A stretch of DNA of 43,890 bases from Planctomycetaceae bacterium (GTDB taxonomy: Bacteria > Planctomycetota > Phycisphaerae > Phycisphaerales > SM1A02): NCBI GenBank assembly GCA_947480055.1, contig CANKBX010000005.1:1-43890 (forward strand), in the 5' to 3' direction. A program made the translations under genes and the position numbers. The number at the start of each line of letters is the position of its first letter. The stretch's first letter is position 1. The notes below the pieces were generated by a model, which made no database searches, was not told where the DNA came from, and saw only the letters and a program-made list of their open reading frames with translations. This document shows, one piece after another, positions 17,329 through 26,596 of this stretch.

Positions 17329-18423
17329 TCATTTCGCGGGCGGCGCGGTGATTGGCGCCGAATCTTTCACCATTCCATAGGCCCACAACAGTTGAACTTT
17401 GTCGCCGGTGTTCATTTGCAACTTGCATTGAAACAAACCACGCACGCTCGATGCTGGAGTCACTCGAGCGCGAACTTGCACATCCTTGCCCTGCCTATCT
17501 TGCGCCACAAGTTGCGCCGTGAATGAATCAGACATGCTGGTGATGCTGGTCACTGGATCCGCCCAATCCACAAGATCAAATGTGAACTCCTTGGCGCCAT
17601 TGGTTGGAATCAAACCTAAATTCAAGTTGTATTCCTTCATGCGAACCACTGGAACAATGTGGCTGGCGTCATTTCTAAATTTCACGGCCAACACCGGCGA
17701 ATTGATTCGATCTGTTTCAATCAACCACCACGCGGGCAGCGCGTCGCTGGCGATGCGAGTGAAGTCGTAGCGCACCAAATAGGTGCTTCGTGCGGCGTCA
17801 TTTGCGGGATCAAATCCAATGAAGGCTGGCGCTTTATTATCCGCTGAAAGAATTTGAAATGGTTTTTTATCAACGCTCTCAATCACAACCCGCCCAGCGA
17901 CTGGAACATTGGGCAGCACATTGATCGCCGGCGGAACCACGCGAAGTTCAACCACCACTTCGGCGCGCACGTCCACCTCCACGGGCTTGCTAAACCCCTC
18001 CACAATCACCTTCACCGTTGACTTGCGCGGACCGGTTGCCACGGCCGCGGCCAAACTGGCGTCGAACTGAATTGATTCACCCGGGGCAATCACGCGCCCC
18101 GACAGGTCCGTGGTGGAAGTGCAAGTGCAAGTGGGTTGCAGCGCGACAATGGTCAAAGGGAAATTATTTGGGTTCTTTAAGGTGAATATGCCTGTCTTGG
18201 ATTCACCTGGCGCAATGAATCCAAAATCCAACGCTGGCGGTTCAATTACGAGAGGTGGCGGTCCTATAATTACTCCCCTTGCAGGAACTGGTCCAGCTTC
18301 AACTGGCGGGTTCATTGCGATAGCTAGAGCATGGCTATTCAGGCCCACATTCAGGGCGCAAAAAACCAAGAAAATGCCGCAATACATACTAATTTGTTTG
18401 CAAAGTTGGGTCATATTCCTCAA
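17329..18423 (-). CDS. DUF1573-domain exported protein
   Basis: Signal peptide; PALDFGFIAPGESKTGIFTLKNPNNFPLTIVALQPTCTCTSTTDLSGRVIAPGESIQFDASL, DUF1573/Ig-like pattern. Confidence 0.75.
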   Translation of the reverse strand: MRNMTQLCKQISMYCGIFLVFCALNVGLNSHALAIAMNPPVEAGPVPARGVIIGPPPLVIEPPALDFGFIAPGESKTGIFTLKNPNNFPLTIVALQPTCTCTSTTDLSGRVIAPGESIQFDASLAAAVATGPRKSTVKVIVEGFSKPVEVDVRAEVVVELRVVPPAINVLPNVPVAGRVVIESVDKKPFQILSADNKAPAFIGFDPANDAARSTYLVRYDFTRIASDALPAWWLIETDRINSPVLAVKFRNDASHIVPVVRMKEYNLNLGLIPTNGAKEFTFDLVDWADPVTSITSMSDSFTAQLVAQDRQGKDVQVRARVTPASSVRGLFQCKLQMNTGDKVQLLWAYGMVKDSAPITAPPAK

Positions 18424-18547
18424 GCAATCATACGAAATCCCGTGACAGAAGGCGCATCAATTTCGTGTTTCAAATTTTGGCTGTGTGAAACAAAAATAAG
18501 TTTTTTGGATTTTTTTAATATCTTCATTTGCATCTTAAAAAACTTGG

Positions 18548-18654
18548 GTTAGTTTGAATGCATCTGAGAGGTTTGGAAAACGGATCTCAAAGATAAACTG
18601 ACGAAAGACGCTGGAAAGCCAGATCTTTCGTGTGTTTCGGTCACGCAAGTGACC
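18548..18654 (+). ncRNA. Candidate structured RNA or leader: three stem-loops directly upstream of an intrinsic terminator
   Basis: 8-bp helix 18548-18555/18595-18602 enclosing further stems; CGAAAGA/TCTTTCG 18602-18608/18624-18630 enclosing CTGG/CCAG; GGTCAC-GCAA-GTGACC 18639-18654. Confidence 0.5.
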
Positions 18655-18683
18655 AACTCAAATTGCCCTTTTCCCTCCCTCCG

Positions 18684-18716
18684 CCCCCGGATCTAGTATC
18701 CGGGGGTATTTTTTTT
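18684..18716 (+). terminator. Intrinsic terminator or attenuator upstream of efp
   Basis: CCCCCGGAT-CTAGT-ATCCGGGGG followed by TATTTTTTTT. Confidence 0.9.
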
Positions 18717-18858
18717 GGTGTTTATTTTTAAACCACGCCGCAAATCATCATATTTGTTTGGATTTGCCGCCAATCGGGCCGCCTTCATGGCGTCAGTCGC
18801 TAAACTCGCCTTTCTTTTCTTCTCAATTCGCCAATTTCTGGCCAGACTGGATCCAACC

Positions 18859-19413
18859 ATGAAGAGCACTGAATTACGCCCTGGCATCGCAATTAAAATG
18901 GATGGCCGTCTGTACCTGATCATGCACTACGCGCACGTCACTCCTGGCAACTTGCGGGCATTTGTGCAAGTGAAGATGCGCGACCTGAAAGCTGGCTCGA
19001 TCATTGACAAGCGCCTTCGCAGCGGCGAGGAGGTTGAGCAAGTGGAACTTGATCGCCGCCCAATGGAATACCTGTACAAAGATGGACCGAAGTTTGTGTT
19101 TATGGACAATGAAAATTTTGAGCAAGCCGAAATGACCCAGGAATTTGTGGGCGATTTGCCGTTGTACATGCTGCCCAACACCAATGTGGTGGTGAATTGG
19201 TGCGACGGCAATCCGATCGCGATTGAATTGCCAAACATGGTTGAACTTGTGGTGAAGGACACCGCCCCTGGCATCAAGGGCGCCACGGCAACCAATCAAT
19301 TGAAGGAAGCTGAAATGGAAACTGGCTTGAAGACCCGCGTGCCGCCGTTTATTGGAATTGGCGAGAAGCTGCGCATTTCTACCGAAGATGGCTCGTATCA
19401 AAGTCGGGCCTAA
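18859..19413 (+). CDS. efp: Elongation factor P
   Basis: MKSTELRPGIAIKMDGRLYLIMHYAHVTPGNLRAFVQVKMRDLKAGSIIDKRLRSGEEVEQVELDRRPMEYLYKDG...; start at 18859 rather than ORF start 18715. Confidence 0.92.
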   Translation: MKSTELRPGIAIKMDGRLYLIMHYAHVTPGNLRAFVQVKMRDLKAGSIIDKRLRSGEEVEQVELDRRPMEYLYKDGPKFVFMDNENFEQAEMTQEFVGDLPLYMLPNTNVVVNWCDGNPIAIELPNMVELVVKDTAPGIKGATATNQLKEAEMETGLKTRVPPFIGIGEKLRISTEDGSYQSRA

Positions 19414-19452
19414 GTAGCCAAACTTTCATCGCGGGGTGTGCTTCGGAGTAGT

Positions 19453-21264
19453 TCAATATTCGACGAGCAACGCTCCAACATCCGCCGAGTTCACCTCGCC
19501 GTTGTGATCCAGATCCGCTGGACAATTTGTTGGCACGGAGCACACGCCGAAACTGGACAGCATCAATCCCAAATCGGCGCTGTTCACAATTCCGTCAAAG
19601 TTTAGATCCGCCGGTCTGAAACACGGATTTGTTGAAGTGAGATTGAACGACGTCGGCTTGTTCAGCGGCGCGTGCGTGATGATGAATTTAGTCTCGGCCT
19701 CCACAAACCAAGAAAGTTGTGAAGCGCAAGTGATCGCGGGAAGCGAGGCGCGATATTTGTTGCTGCCAATGCTTGTCATGACGGCGCTTTGAATTGCGCC
19801 GCCATTCAGGCTCCACTTCAAGCGCACGCCGTTTGTGATCAACGTGCTGACCACTGGAACAGTTTGCACCTCGACTGTGGAAGCCGTGTTGTCGGCAACC
19901 ACGCTGCCAGGCGCAAGCGTGATTGTGATTGGACTTGACGCCAATAATTTCTCCATCATGGTCATGGCGGCGGCAAAATTTTCTTTGGCGTTGGGAAGAA
20001 TTTCGCTGGTTGGCATCACAAATCCGTAGGTGCCCGTGTCGCGCACTTCAATGGTGCCGGCCATCAGACCTTGATTGCCGTAGGTCCAATCATCAATGCA
20101 GCCAGCGGTTAATCCGTAGGTGGTACCGCTTGGGCCAGCCGTGTAATTTTTTCCATTGATCGAAGCGATCGCGGTTTGCATTGGAATACCAACCGCCGCC
20201 AAAGCGGTTTGGTCAGGCGACAACGTGGTGGTGTATGACCACGGCCACAGCCATAATTGGCTGTAACTATGAAAGTCAATATGACCAACCAAGTTGGGGT
20301 GCGCAATCACAAAGTCGCGCATGCCCACGCTTTCAGGTTCGCTAAATGCCGCAGTGCCGCGATATGTGTCGTTACTTGTTGTGCCACTTGAACCAGAACC
20401 GCCCCAACCCACGCTCCAGTTGCGGTTCAAGTCAACGCCGTACGTGGTGCCACTGATCAGTCGGCGATTCTTGCGCCACAAACGATTGCCGCCAGTGGCC
20501 CACGTGTATTCATAGCCATCGGGATTTTGTACGGGAAACACGTAGACCTCAGCGGAATCCAAAACCGCGGCGATGCGCGGATCGATTGTGTTGCTTTCAA
20601 CAAATTGATCGGCGATCCACATGGTGGTCATGGTGCTGGCCCACTCGCGCGCATGCATTGTGCCGGTGAAGATAAAAGCTGGCAATGCCGTGCCAGCGGG
20701 ATAGCGCGAAATGCGAATGCCGCGGATGGTGCGTCCTTGAATGGAAGTTCCAGCGTTGACAATGCTGACTAGATTTGGAAACGCCGCCACCATTTCATCA
20801 AGTCGCGCGTTCACGGCCGTGAGATTTTTAAAATCAGAGAACCAGGCGAGACCTTCCATGGGTTGCGCCAAACGTGTTTGCTCCGCGTCGATTCGATTTT
20901 GCAAATCTGGAATCATCACGCGAAATGGAATGCCAACTTTTTTGAGCGTGTCCAAACCAGCTTGCGACATGCGGAAGTCCGCTTCGCCGCCAACGCCGAT
21001 GTGGTGGCTCCACATGTCATCGCTCAATTGATTGACCAACATTAAATCTTGCGCGCTTCGAATCAAGACGCGCACCACAACATCACCGTCAAAGCGAACC
21101 GTGTCTATTGGCGCGGCCGCGGGCGCGGCGGCAAGCGCATCCGCAACAGTGACCGCCTTTGTGGCCGAGGCTTTTGTTGTGGGCGCTGAAATACTGATTT
21201 GCGGTTTGATTGCCGGCGGGGCAACCGCAAGCAAAGCGACAACCGCTAGAAAGCCAAGGTTCAT
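19453..21264 (-). CDS. M14 family zinc carboxypeptidase with C-terminal dockerin-like repeats
   Basis: GTMHAREWAS (HxxE), YGVDLNRNWSVGWG, IDFHSYSQLWLWPW, GTIEVRDTGTYGF; C-term DLNFDGIVNSADLGLML... and DLDHNGEVNSADVGALL. Confidence 0.9.
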   Translation of the reverse strand: MNLGFLAVVALLAVAPPAIKPQISISAPTTKASATKAVTVADALAAAPAAAPIDTVRFDGDVVVRVLIRSAQDLMLVNQLSDDMWSHHIGVGGEADFRMSQAGLDTLKKVGIPFRVMIPDLQNRIDAEQTRLAQPMEGLAWFSDFKNLTAVNARLDEMVAAFPNLVSIVNAGTSIQGRTIRGIRISRYPAGTALPAFIFTGTMHAREWASTMTTMWIADQFVESNTIDPRIAAVLDSAEVYVFPVQNPDGYEYTWATGGNRLWRKNRRLISGTTYGVDLNRNWSVGWGGSGSSGTTSNDTYRGTAAFSEPESVGMRDFVIAHPNLVGHIDFHSYSQLWLWPWSYTTTLSPDQTALAAVGIPMQTAIASINGKNYTAGPSGTTYGLTAGCIDDWTYGNQGLMAGTIEVRDTGTYGFVMPTSEILPNAKENFAAAMTMMEKLLASSPITITLAPGSVVADNTASTVEVQTVPVVSTLITNGVRLKWSLNGGAIQSAVMTSIGSNKYRASLPAITCASQLSWFVEAETKFIITHAPLNKPTSFNLTSTNPCFRPADLNFDGIVNSADLGLMLSSFGVCSVPTNCPADLDHNGEVNSADVGALLVEY

Positions 21265-21372
21265 ATAAGCAGATTATACAGAGACATCTTGAATGCAATA
21301 AAAAGATTGGAGATTTGAACAAATTGCTGAATTCAGATTGACCTTTGTGAAGTTCTGACGCACAGTACCTGC

Positions 21373-22128
21373 GTGCGAGACTTTCTAAGCAAAATTTGGC
21401 GCGGCGCATCACATACAAATCTGCGTTTATTGGACTGTGATTTGAGCTGCGACTTGGGTGGCAAAGTGCAGCGCAAATCCGCCGCGCATGAACGCGTGCT
21501 TGCATGCTTAGTTCGCGCGCTGCTATTGGGGGCGTTGGCTTTGCAAATAAATTGCACGGGTTCAATTCAATTGGCAAAGCCGTGGGCCGCGCCAATGCAA
21601 TATTCCACGGCGCTTGCCGACACGCCATATCCGCCGCGCGACTTTGCCATGTTTGACGCGGTCAATGGGCGCGTGCTGATGTGGAGCGACGTGATTGATC
21701 TGACCGCGTGGGCCGATGTGATTGTGATTTCGCATGAGAAAACTTGCCCGGGTGGTGTATGGATGCAGGACGCACTCACGGAAGATGTTTTGGCGGCGTT
21801 TCCACCGAGTTCATTTTTTGAATCCACAGGCGACCCGGCCACGGTTGTGACAGAATTAGACAATTCGCGCAAAGACAGTCGCCGCGTTGTGATTCACTAC
21901 ACGGGAACTGACCCCCTGCACGATGTTGCAACCGCTATTCGCAAGGCACACCGAACTGACAATGTGTTCACCATTGCGCTGGTGCCAAGTTCCGTGCGTT
22001 TTTTGCGCAATGAAGATGTGCGCAAGGCGGATGTTGTGGCGTACACCGCGCCCACGCGCGTGGTTCCGCCAAGCGATTTGCAAAGCGATCAACCGCGATC
22101 CCCGCAAGATTTAGAATTTAGAAAATAA
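21373..22128 (+). CDS. Hypothetical exported protein, possibly divergent ChaN/Tiki-like
   Basis: Hydrophobic N-terminal segment with possible lipobox; PPRDFAMFDAVNGRVLMWSDVIDLTAWADVIVISHEKT loosely resembles the ChaN N-terminal pattern. Confidence 0.5.
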   Translation: MRDFLSKIWRGASHTNLRLLDCDLSCDLGGKVQRKSAAHERVLACLVRALLLGALALQINCTGSIQLAKPWAAPMQYSTALADTPYPPRDFAMFDAVNGRVLMWSDVIDLTAWADVIVISHEKTCPGGVWMQDALTEDVLAAFPPSSFFESTGDPATVVTELDNSRKDSRRVVIHYTGTDPLHDVATAIRKAHRTDNVFTIALVPSSVRFLRNEDVRKADVVAYTAPTRVVPPSDLQSDQPRSPQDLEFRK

Positions 22129-22185
22129 AATTTCACTCACGCATAGGCGCGCAAGTAAAATCACCGCTGATTGCACAACAGCTTT

Positions 22186-22578
22186 TTATTTGGAGCAGAT
22201 TTGTTGCAACTCGGCTTGCGTTTTGATGATGCGAAAAAGTTTCTCAATCTTCATCATGGCCATAAGCGCCTGCAATTCCTTGTTCAAACCAAAGAGCAAA
22301 GGCGTTGCGCCAAAGGCCGCCGCTTGATTGCGGCACGCAATGCACATACCCAAACCCATGCTGGCCATGAAACTCACGGTGGAAAGATCAAGCACAAGAA
22401 ACTTGACGGCTTTTCCATACTGCTTGAAGTACGGTGAAAATTCCTCGGTGATGATGGGGCTTTCGCGCTGGCCAATGTTGGGACCAGTTGGCCGAATCAT
22501 GAGGACCTTTCCATCCCAATTTAAATTTACAAGTGGCGTGGTTTTCTGCGCTGGCAAATTGATTGGTTCTGTGCTCAC
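22186..22578 (-). CDS. STAS-domain protein (anti-sigma-factor antagonist type)
   Basis: KFLVLDLSTVSFMASMGLGMCIACRNQAAAFGATPLLFGLNKELQALMAMMKIEKLF; GTG start at 22578 preceded by AAGGA. Confidence 0.8.
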   Translation of the reverse strand: MSTEPINLPAQKTTPLVNLNWDGKVLMIRPTGPNIGQRESPIITEEFSPYFKQYGKAVKFLVLDLSTVSFMASMGLGMCIACRNQAAAFGATPLLFGLNKELQALMAMMKIEKLFRIIKTQAELQQICSK

Positions 22579-22610
22579 GTGGTGATTCCTTGTAATGGAA
22601 GATACCAAGT

Positions 22611-23123
22611 TCAACGACGTTTCTTCAAGCGATTCAACACTGTGCTTGGCGATACGAAAGCCTGTAATTCGCCGCGCAATGGGTGCGCATTTGTGATTTC
22701 AATCACGGCCACCGCGCCCTTGGCAAAATCAATTGCGCGCTCACTGGCGCCCATCAGGCGCGAAATAAGTTCGCTGAGCACTGGCTCGTGCCCCACCAGC
22801 GCCACGCTTTTTTCATTCAGGTTTTTGCCCAGCAATTGCAGCAGCACTTCGACCGCGGCAAACCCGCCTTCCGTTTCAAGCGCTTCACAGCGCGTTGCGG
22901 CTGGCCATTTGGATTGCGATTGAAGAATGTCGGCGGTATCCCAAGCCCGCGTCCAACCACTTGCCAACACAAGCGACGGCGCCTCCAGCCAACGCGGAAT
23001 ACGCCGCGCGAACTTTACAAATTCACGGCGGCCGTTGGCGCTCAGTGGCCGCTGAGAGTCGTCGGGAAATCTTTTGGCGTCCTGTTCCTTGGCTTTGGCG
23101 TGGCGCACAACGATCAGTTTCAT
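22611..23123 (-). CDS. SixA-like histidine phosphatase
   Basis: MKLIVVRHAKAKEQDAKRFPDDSQRPLSANGRRE (RHA motif); VALVGHEPVLSELISRLMG. Confidence 0.88.
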   Translation of the reverse strand: MKLIVVRHAKAKEQDAKRFPDDSQRPLSANGRREFVKFARRIPRWLEAPSLVLASGWTRAWDTADILQSQSKWPAATRCEALETEGGFAAVEVLLQLLGKNLNEKSVALVGHEPVLSELISRLMGASERAIDFAKGAVAVIEITNAHPLRGELQAFVSPSTVLNRLKKRR

Positions 23124-23162
23124 GCCGAGCATGTTACTTCAACGGGCACTACCTTTGCCACA

Positions 23163-24410
23163 ATGGGAACGCTTTCAATCATCAACGCGCGCGTGGTCAC
23201 CATGAATGCGCGCGCGCACAACGGCAACACTGCCGCGCAAATCGGCGCGCGCCACGGCGCCGCAATGAGCGATCTTGGCGTGATTGAGAATGGCCATGTG
23301 TGCATGCGCGACGGCGTGATCACTTCTGTCGCGCCTGGCCAGCCCGCTTCGCTTGTTGGTGAAGTGATTGACGCAGGTGGTCGCGTGTGCATGCCCGCGC
23401 TGATTGATTGCCACACGCACTTGTGTTTTGCCGGCAATCGCTGGAGTGAATGGGAGCAACTGCGCGCGGGCGAAAGTTATGAATCTATTTTGGCGGCGGG
23501 CGGCGGAATTATGTCAACGGTGCGCGCAACCAAGCAAGCCACAGTCACTGCGTTGGCGCAGGAGCTTGGCGATCGCTTGCGCGCGTTGGCAAATTTGGGC
23601 GTGGGTAGCGTTGAAGTGAAGAGCGGCTACGGACTTGATTGGCAGAGCGAAATGAAAATGCTCAACGCGATTGGCGAAGCCGCAAAAAATTCTCCGCAAC
23701 TTGTTGTGGCCACTTGTTTGGGCGGCCACGCAATTCCCGCGGACAACACGGCGTGGCCAGAGCAATTCGCCGCGCATGTCGCGGATTTGGCGCGGCAATT
23801 TCCTGGCGTGGCGGTGGACGCATTTTGTGAGCGCAGCGCGCTGAGCGTGCAGCAATGCCGCGAGATTTTTGCGCAGGCGAAAAAATTCAATGTGACGCGG
23901 CGCTTGCATACCGATCAATTCAATTCAATGGGCGGCGTTGCAATGGCGATTGAATGCGGCGCGACCACCGTTGATCATTTGGAAGCGGCCGATGAGAACT
24001 CAATCACGGCGCTGGCACAATCAAAAACAATCGCGGTGCTGTTGCCGTGCTCCGTGTACGCGCTTGGCGGCGCATACGCGCGCGGCCGATCCATGATTGA
24101 TCAAGGCGCGGCCGTGGCGGTTGCAAGCAACGCTAATCCTGGCAGCGCCCCCACCATTGACATGCGATTTGCAATGCACTTGGCGGTGCGCCATTGCGGC
24201 CTAAGCACCAACGAGGCGCTTACGGCCGCGACTTGGAACGCCGCGTGCGCGCTTGGCATTGAAACAAAAGTTGGAAGCCTGCAAGTTGGCAAGCGCGCCG
24301 ACGCCATTGTTCTAGAAGAGCGTGATGAACGCGCATTGACGCATGGTTTCGCTGGGCCACCGCCGCGCCATGTTGTGCTGGCGGGCAAACTGATGAGCTA
24401 TCGCCATTAG
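23163..24410 (+). CDS. hutI: Imidazolonepropionase
   Basis: DAGGRVCMPALIDCHTHLCFAGNRWSEWEQLRAGESYESILAAGGGIMSTVRATKQA; KSGYGLD; HTDQFNSMGGVAMAIECGATTVDHLE. Confidence 0.93.
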   Translation: MGTLSIINARVVTMNARAHNGNTAAQIGARHGAAMSDLGVIENGHVCMRDGVITSVAPGQPASLVGEVIDAGGRVCMPALIDCHTHLCFAGNRWSEWEQLRAGESYESILAAGGGIMSTVRATKQATVTALAQELGDRLRALANLGVGSVEVKSGYGLDWQSEMKMLNAIGEAAKNSPQLVVATCLGGHAIPADNTAWPEQFAAHVADLARQFPGVAVDAFCERSALSVQQCREIFAQAKKFNVTRRLHTDQFNSMGGVAMAIECGATTVDHLEAADENSITALAQSKTIAVLLPCSVYALGGAYARGRSMIDQGAAVAVASNANPGSAPTIDMRFAMHLAVRHCGLSTNEALTAATWNAACALGIETKVGSLQVGKRADAIVLEERDERALTHGFAGPPPRHVVLAGKLMSYRH

Positions 24411-24449
24411 CGTGTTGCGGCTTGTGTAATACGCGGCGTGTATTTGCCC

Positions 24450-24524
24450 CAAATTCAAGAATCTGAATTTGCACTTTTCAAGTGCGTCAAGCCGCGCTTC
24501 AATGTGAGTAAGCGCCCCGCTTGA
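24450..24524 (+). repeat. Cluster of inverted repeats in the hutI-map intergenic region
   Basis: CAAATTCA-AGAATC-TGAATTTG; GCACTT-TTC-AAGTGC; AAGCG-CCC-CGCTT, the last competing with TCAAGC...GCTTGA. Confidence 0.65.
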
Positions 24525-24530
24525 ATATAC

Positions 24531-25376
24531 ATGGGCGCTACTATCTTCCGCTTCATGGTCGCAACTTCCCCACGAGATATTTCCGACGCGCGCGCCGCGG
24601 CTCAATGTGTTGTTGAAACACATCGACGACTTGCGAAGTGGCTGCGCGTTGGCTTGACCCTTGCGGAGGTGGATTCATTTTGCGTGGAAGTATTCCAAGA
24701 GTTGAAATGCGAAAGCGCTTTCAAGGGTTACAAAGTGCGCGGGCATCCGCCATTTAAAAGCCACACTTGTCTGAGCTTGAATGACATGGTGGTCCACGGC
24801 GAGCACGATTCCGTTGTGGAACCGCTGAAAGAAGGTGATTTGTTGGCGCTAGATATTGGCGTGAAGCACCGCGGATTTATTGGCGACGCCGCGTGGACCT
24901 ACTCCATTGGCTCCGCCACCGAAATGGGTTTGCGATTGCAAAAGTGTGGCCGCGAAAGTTTGCGCCGCGGTATCGCCGCCATTCGACCGGGCCGCCCGTT
25001 GATTGAATGGGCCAAGGCTGTGCAGGGATATGTGGAAAAAGAAAGTGGATTTTATTTAGTGCGCGGTCTTGGCGGCCACGGTATTGGTCGATCGCTGCAT
25101 GAATCGCCCTACATTTCCAACACCGCGCCAACGTATCCAGGCGAGTGGAATGAAGCGTGGAAGACATTCGAGCCCGGCATGTTGCTTGCGGTTGAGCCCA
25201 TGATTTCTCTTGGCACCAATGAAGTTCGCTCCAATGGAAGCGCGTGGCCAATTTATACGGCCGACGGAAGTTTAAGCGTGCACTATGAGGCCGATGTCAT
25301 GGTGACCGCGAATGGTTGCGAAGATTTAACCGCGGGCATGAGCGACTTGCCCGATGTGGTGGGATGTAAAAATTGA
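24531..25376 (+). CDS. map: Type I methionine aminopeptidase (start may be 24555)
   Basis: HPPFKSHTCLSLNDMVVHGEHDS; GDLLALDIGVKHRGFIGDAAWTYSIG; GLGGHGIGRSLHESPYISN; GMLLAVEPMISLG. Confidence 0.93.
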   Translation: MGATIFRFMVATSPRDISDARAAAQCVVETHRRLAKWLRVGLTLAEVDSFCVEVFQELKCESAFKGYKVRGHPPFKSHTCLSLNDMVVHGEHDSVVEPLKEGDLLALDIGVKHRGFIGDAAWTYSIGSATEMGLRLQKCGRESLRRGIAAIRPGRPLIEWAKAVQGYVEKESGFYLVRGLGGHGIGRSLHESPYISNTAPTYPGEWNEAWKTFEPGMLLAVEPMISLGTNEVRSNGSAWPIYTADGSLSVHYEADVMVTANGCEDLTAGMSDLPDVVGCKN

Positions 25377-26596
25377 AAAACGTGAATGAAAAAACCAAGC
25401 CGCGCGTGGCGCTGTTCGAGGCTGTTCACCCAGTTGCGGCGACCATTTTGCAAGAGCATGGGTTCGCCGTGGATTCCATAAATCACAGCCCTAGCGCGCA
25501 GGAATTAGCGGAGTGCGCCAAGACATACACGCTAATTGGCGTGCGCAGCAAAACAAAACTCTCGGCGCAATTGTTGCGCGACGCGCCGGCGCTTGCGGCC
25601 GTTGGATGTTTCTGCATTGGCACGGACCAAGTGGATACCTCCGCGGCGGCGTTAGGAATTCCAATCTTCAACGCGCCATTTTCCAACACGCGCAGCGTTG
25701 CTGAAATGACATTGGCGGAAATTATTTGTCTTTCGCGCGCGCTGTTTCAGAAAAGTTCGCAATTGCATGTTGGGCGCTGGGACAAAAGTTCCAAAAATTC
25801 GCGCGAGGTGCGCGGGCGCACGCTTGGAATTATTGGCTACGGACACATTGGAAGCCAGCTCAGCGTGCTTGCGGAATCACTGGGCATGCGCGTGGTGTTC
25901 TTTGATACCGCGCGCAAGTTGGCGCTGGGCAACGCGCATTCGCTTGCGAACATGGACGCGGTGCTGAGCGCTTCGGATTTTGTGTCGCTGCATGTGCCCG
26001 ACATGGCCTCCACGCGCAATTTAATTGGCGCGGCGCAATTGCAAAATATGAAACCCGGCGCCATGTTGGTGAACAACAGCCGCGGCAAAGTGGTGGACCT
26101 TGTGGCGCTGGCGTCGGCCCTGAAAAGTGGCCATGTTGGCGGCGCGGCGGTTGATGTTTTTCCAGAGGAACCCGCAGAAAATGGCGCGGGTTTTTCCACA
26201 CCTCTCGCGGGCTTGTCCAATGTGATTCTTACGCCACACATTGGCGGTAGCACCGAGGAAGCGCAAGAGGCGATTGCGATTGATGTGGCTGAAAAACTGG
26301 CGCGCTTCTGGACGCAGGGCTGCACCGCGACCAGCGTGAATTTTCCGGCGGTTGATCTTCCCAATGTGCGCAGTGGTCAAGTTCGCATTTTGCATGTGCA
26401 TAAAAACGTGCCTGGCGTGTTGAGTAAAATGCACACGTTGCTTGCCAATGCTGGCGTGAACATTAACGCCGAGCATTTGCAAAGCGACCAAAACACGTCG
26501 TATGTTATTTTGGATGTGGACGCATTTCAAGACGCAGACATTATGAACGCGTTGCGAACTCTTCCAGAGACAATTCGCATGCGCGTGGCGGGCTGA
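25373..26596 (+). CDS. serA: D-3-phosphoglycerate dehydrogenase (with C-terminal ACT domain)
   Basis: GVRSKTKLSAQLL; GCFCIGTDQVD; GRTLGIIGYGHIGSQLSVLAESLGM; ILTPHIGGSTEEAQEAI; ILHVHKNVPGVLSKMHTLLANAGVNINAEHL. Confidence 0.93.
   Translation: MKNVNEKTKPRVALFEAVHPVAATILQEHGFAVDSINHSPSAQELAECAKTYTLIGVRSKTKLSAQLLRDAPALAAVGCFCIGTDQVDTSAAALGIPIFNAPFSNTRSVAEMTLAEIICLSRALFQKSSQLHVGRWDKSSKNSREVRGRTLGIIGYGHIGSQLSVLAESLGMRVVFFDTARKLALGNAHSLANMDAVLSASDFVSLHVPDMASTRNLIGAAQLQNMKPGAMLVNNSRGKVVDLVALASALKSGHVGGAAVDVFPEEPAENGAGFSTPLAGLSNVILTPHIGGSTEEAQEAIAIDVAEKLARFWTQGCTATSVNFPAVDLPNVRSGQVRILHVHKNVPGVLSKMHTLLANAGVNINAEHLQSDQNTSYVILDVDAFQDADIMNALRTLPETIRMRVAG

Noticed and set aside
18545-18716. c-di-GMP (GEMM) or TPP riboswitch upstream of efp, because of GACGC...AAAGCC-like and CTGAGA motifs
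   Set aside because: The diagnostic GEMM core (GGCAAACC...GGGACGCAAAGCC) and the complete THI box context (GGGGTG...CTGAGA...) are not present. Only short fragments resemble them, so it is left as an unassigned structured RNA.
22683-23162. N-terminal extension of HutI as given by the ORF track
   Set aside because: This segment is antisense to the SixA-like gene. HutI homology starts at the ATG at 23163.
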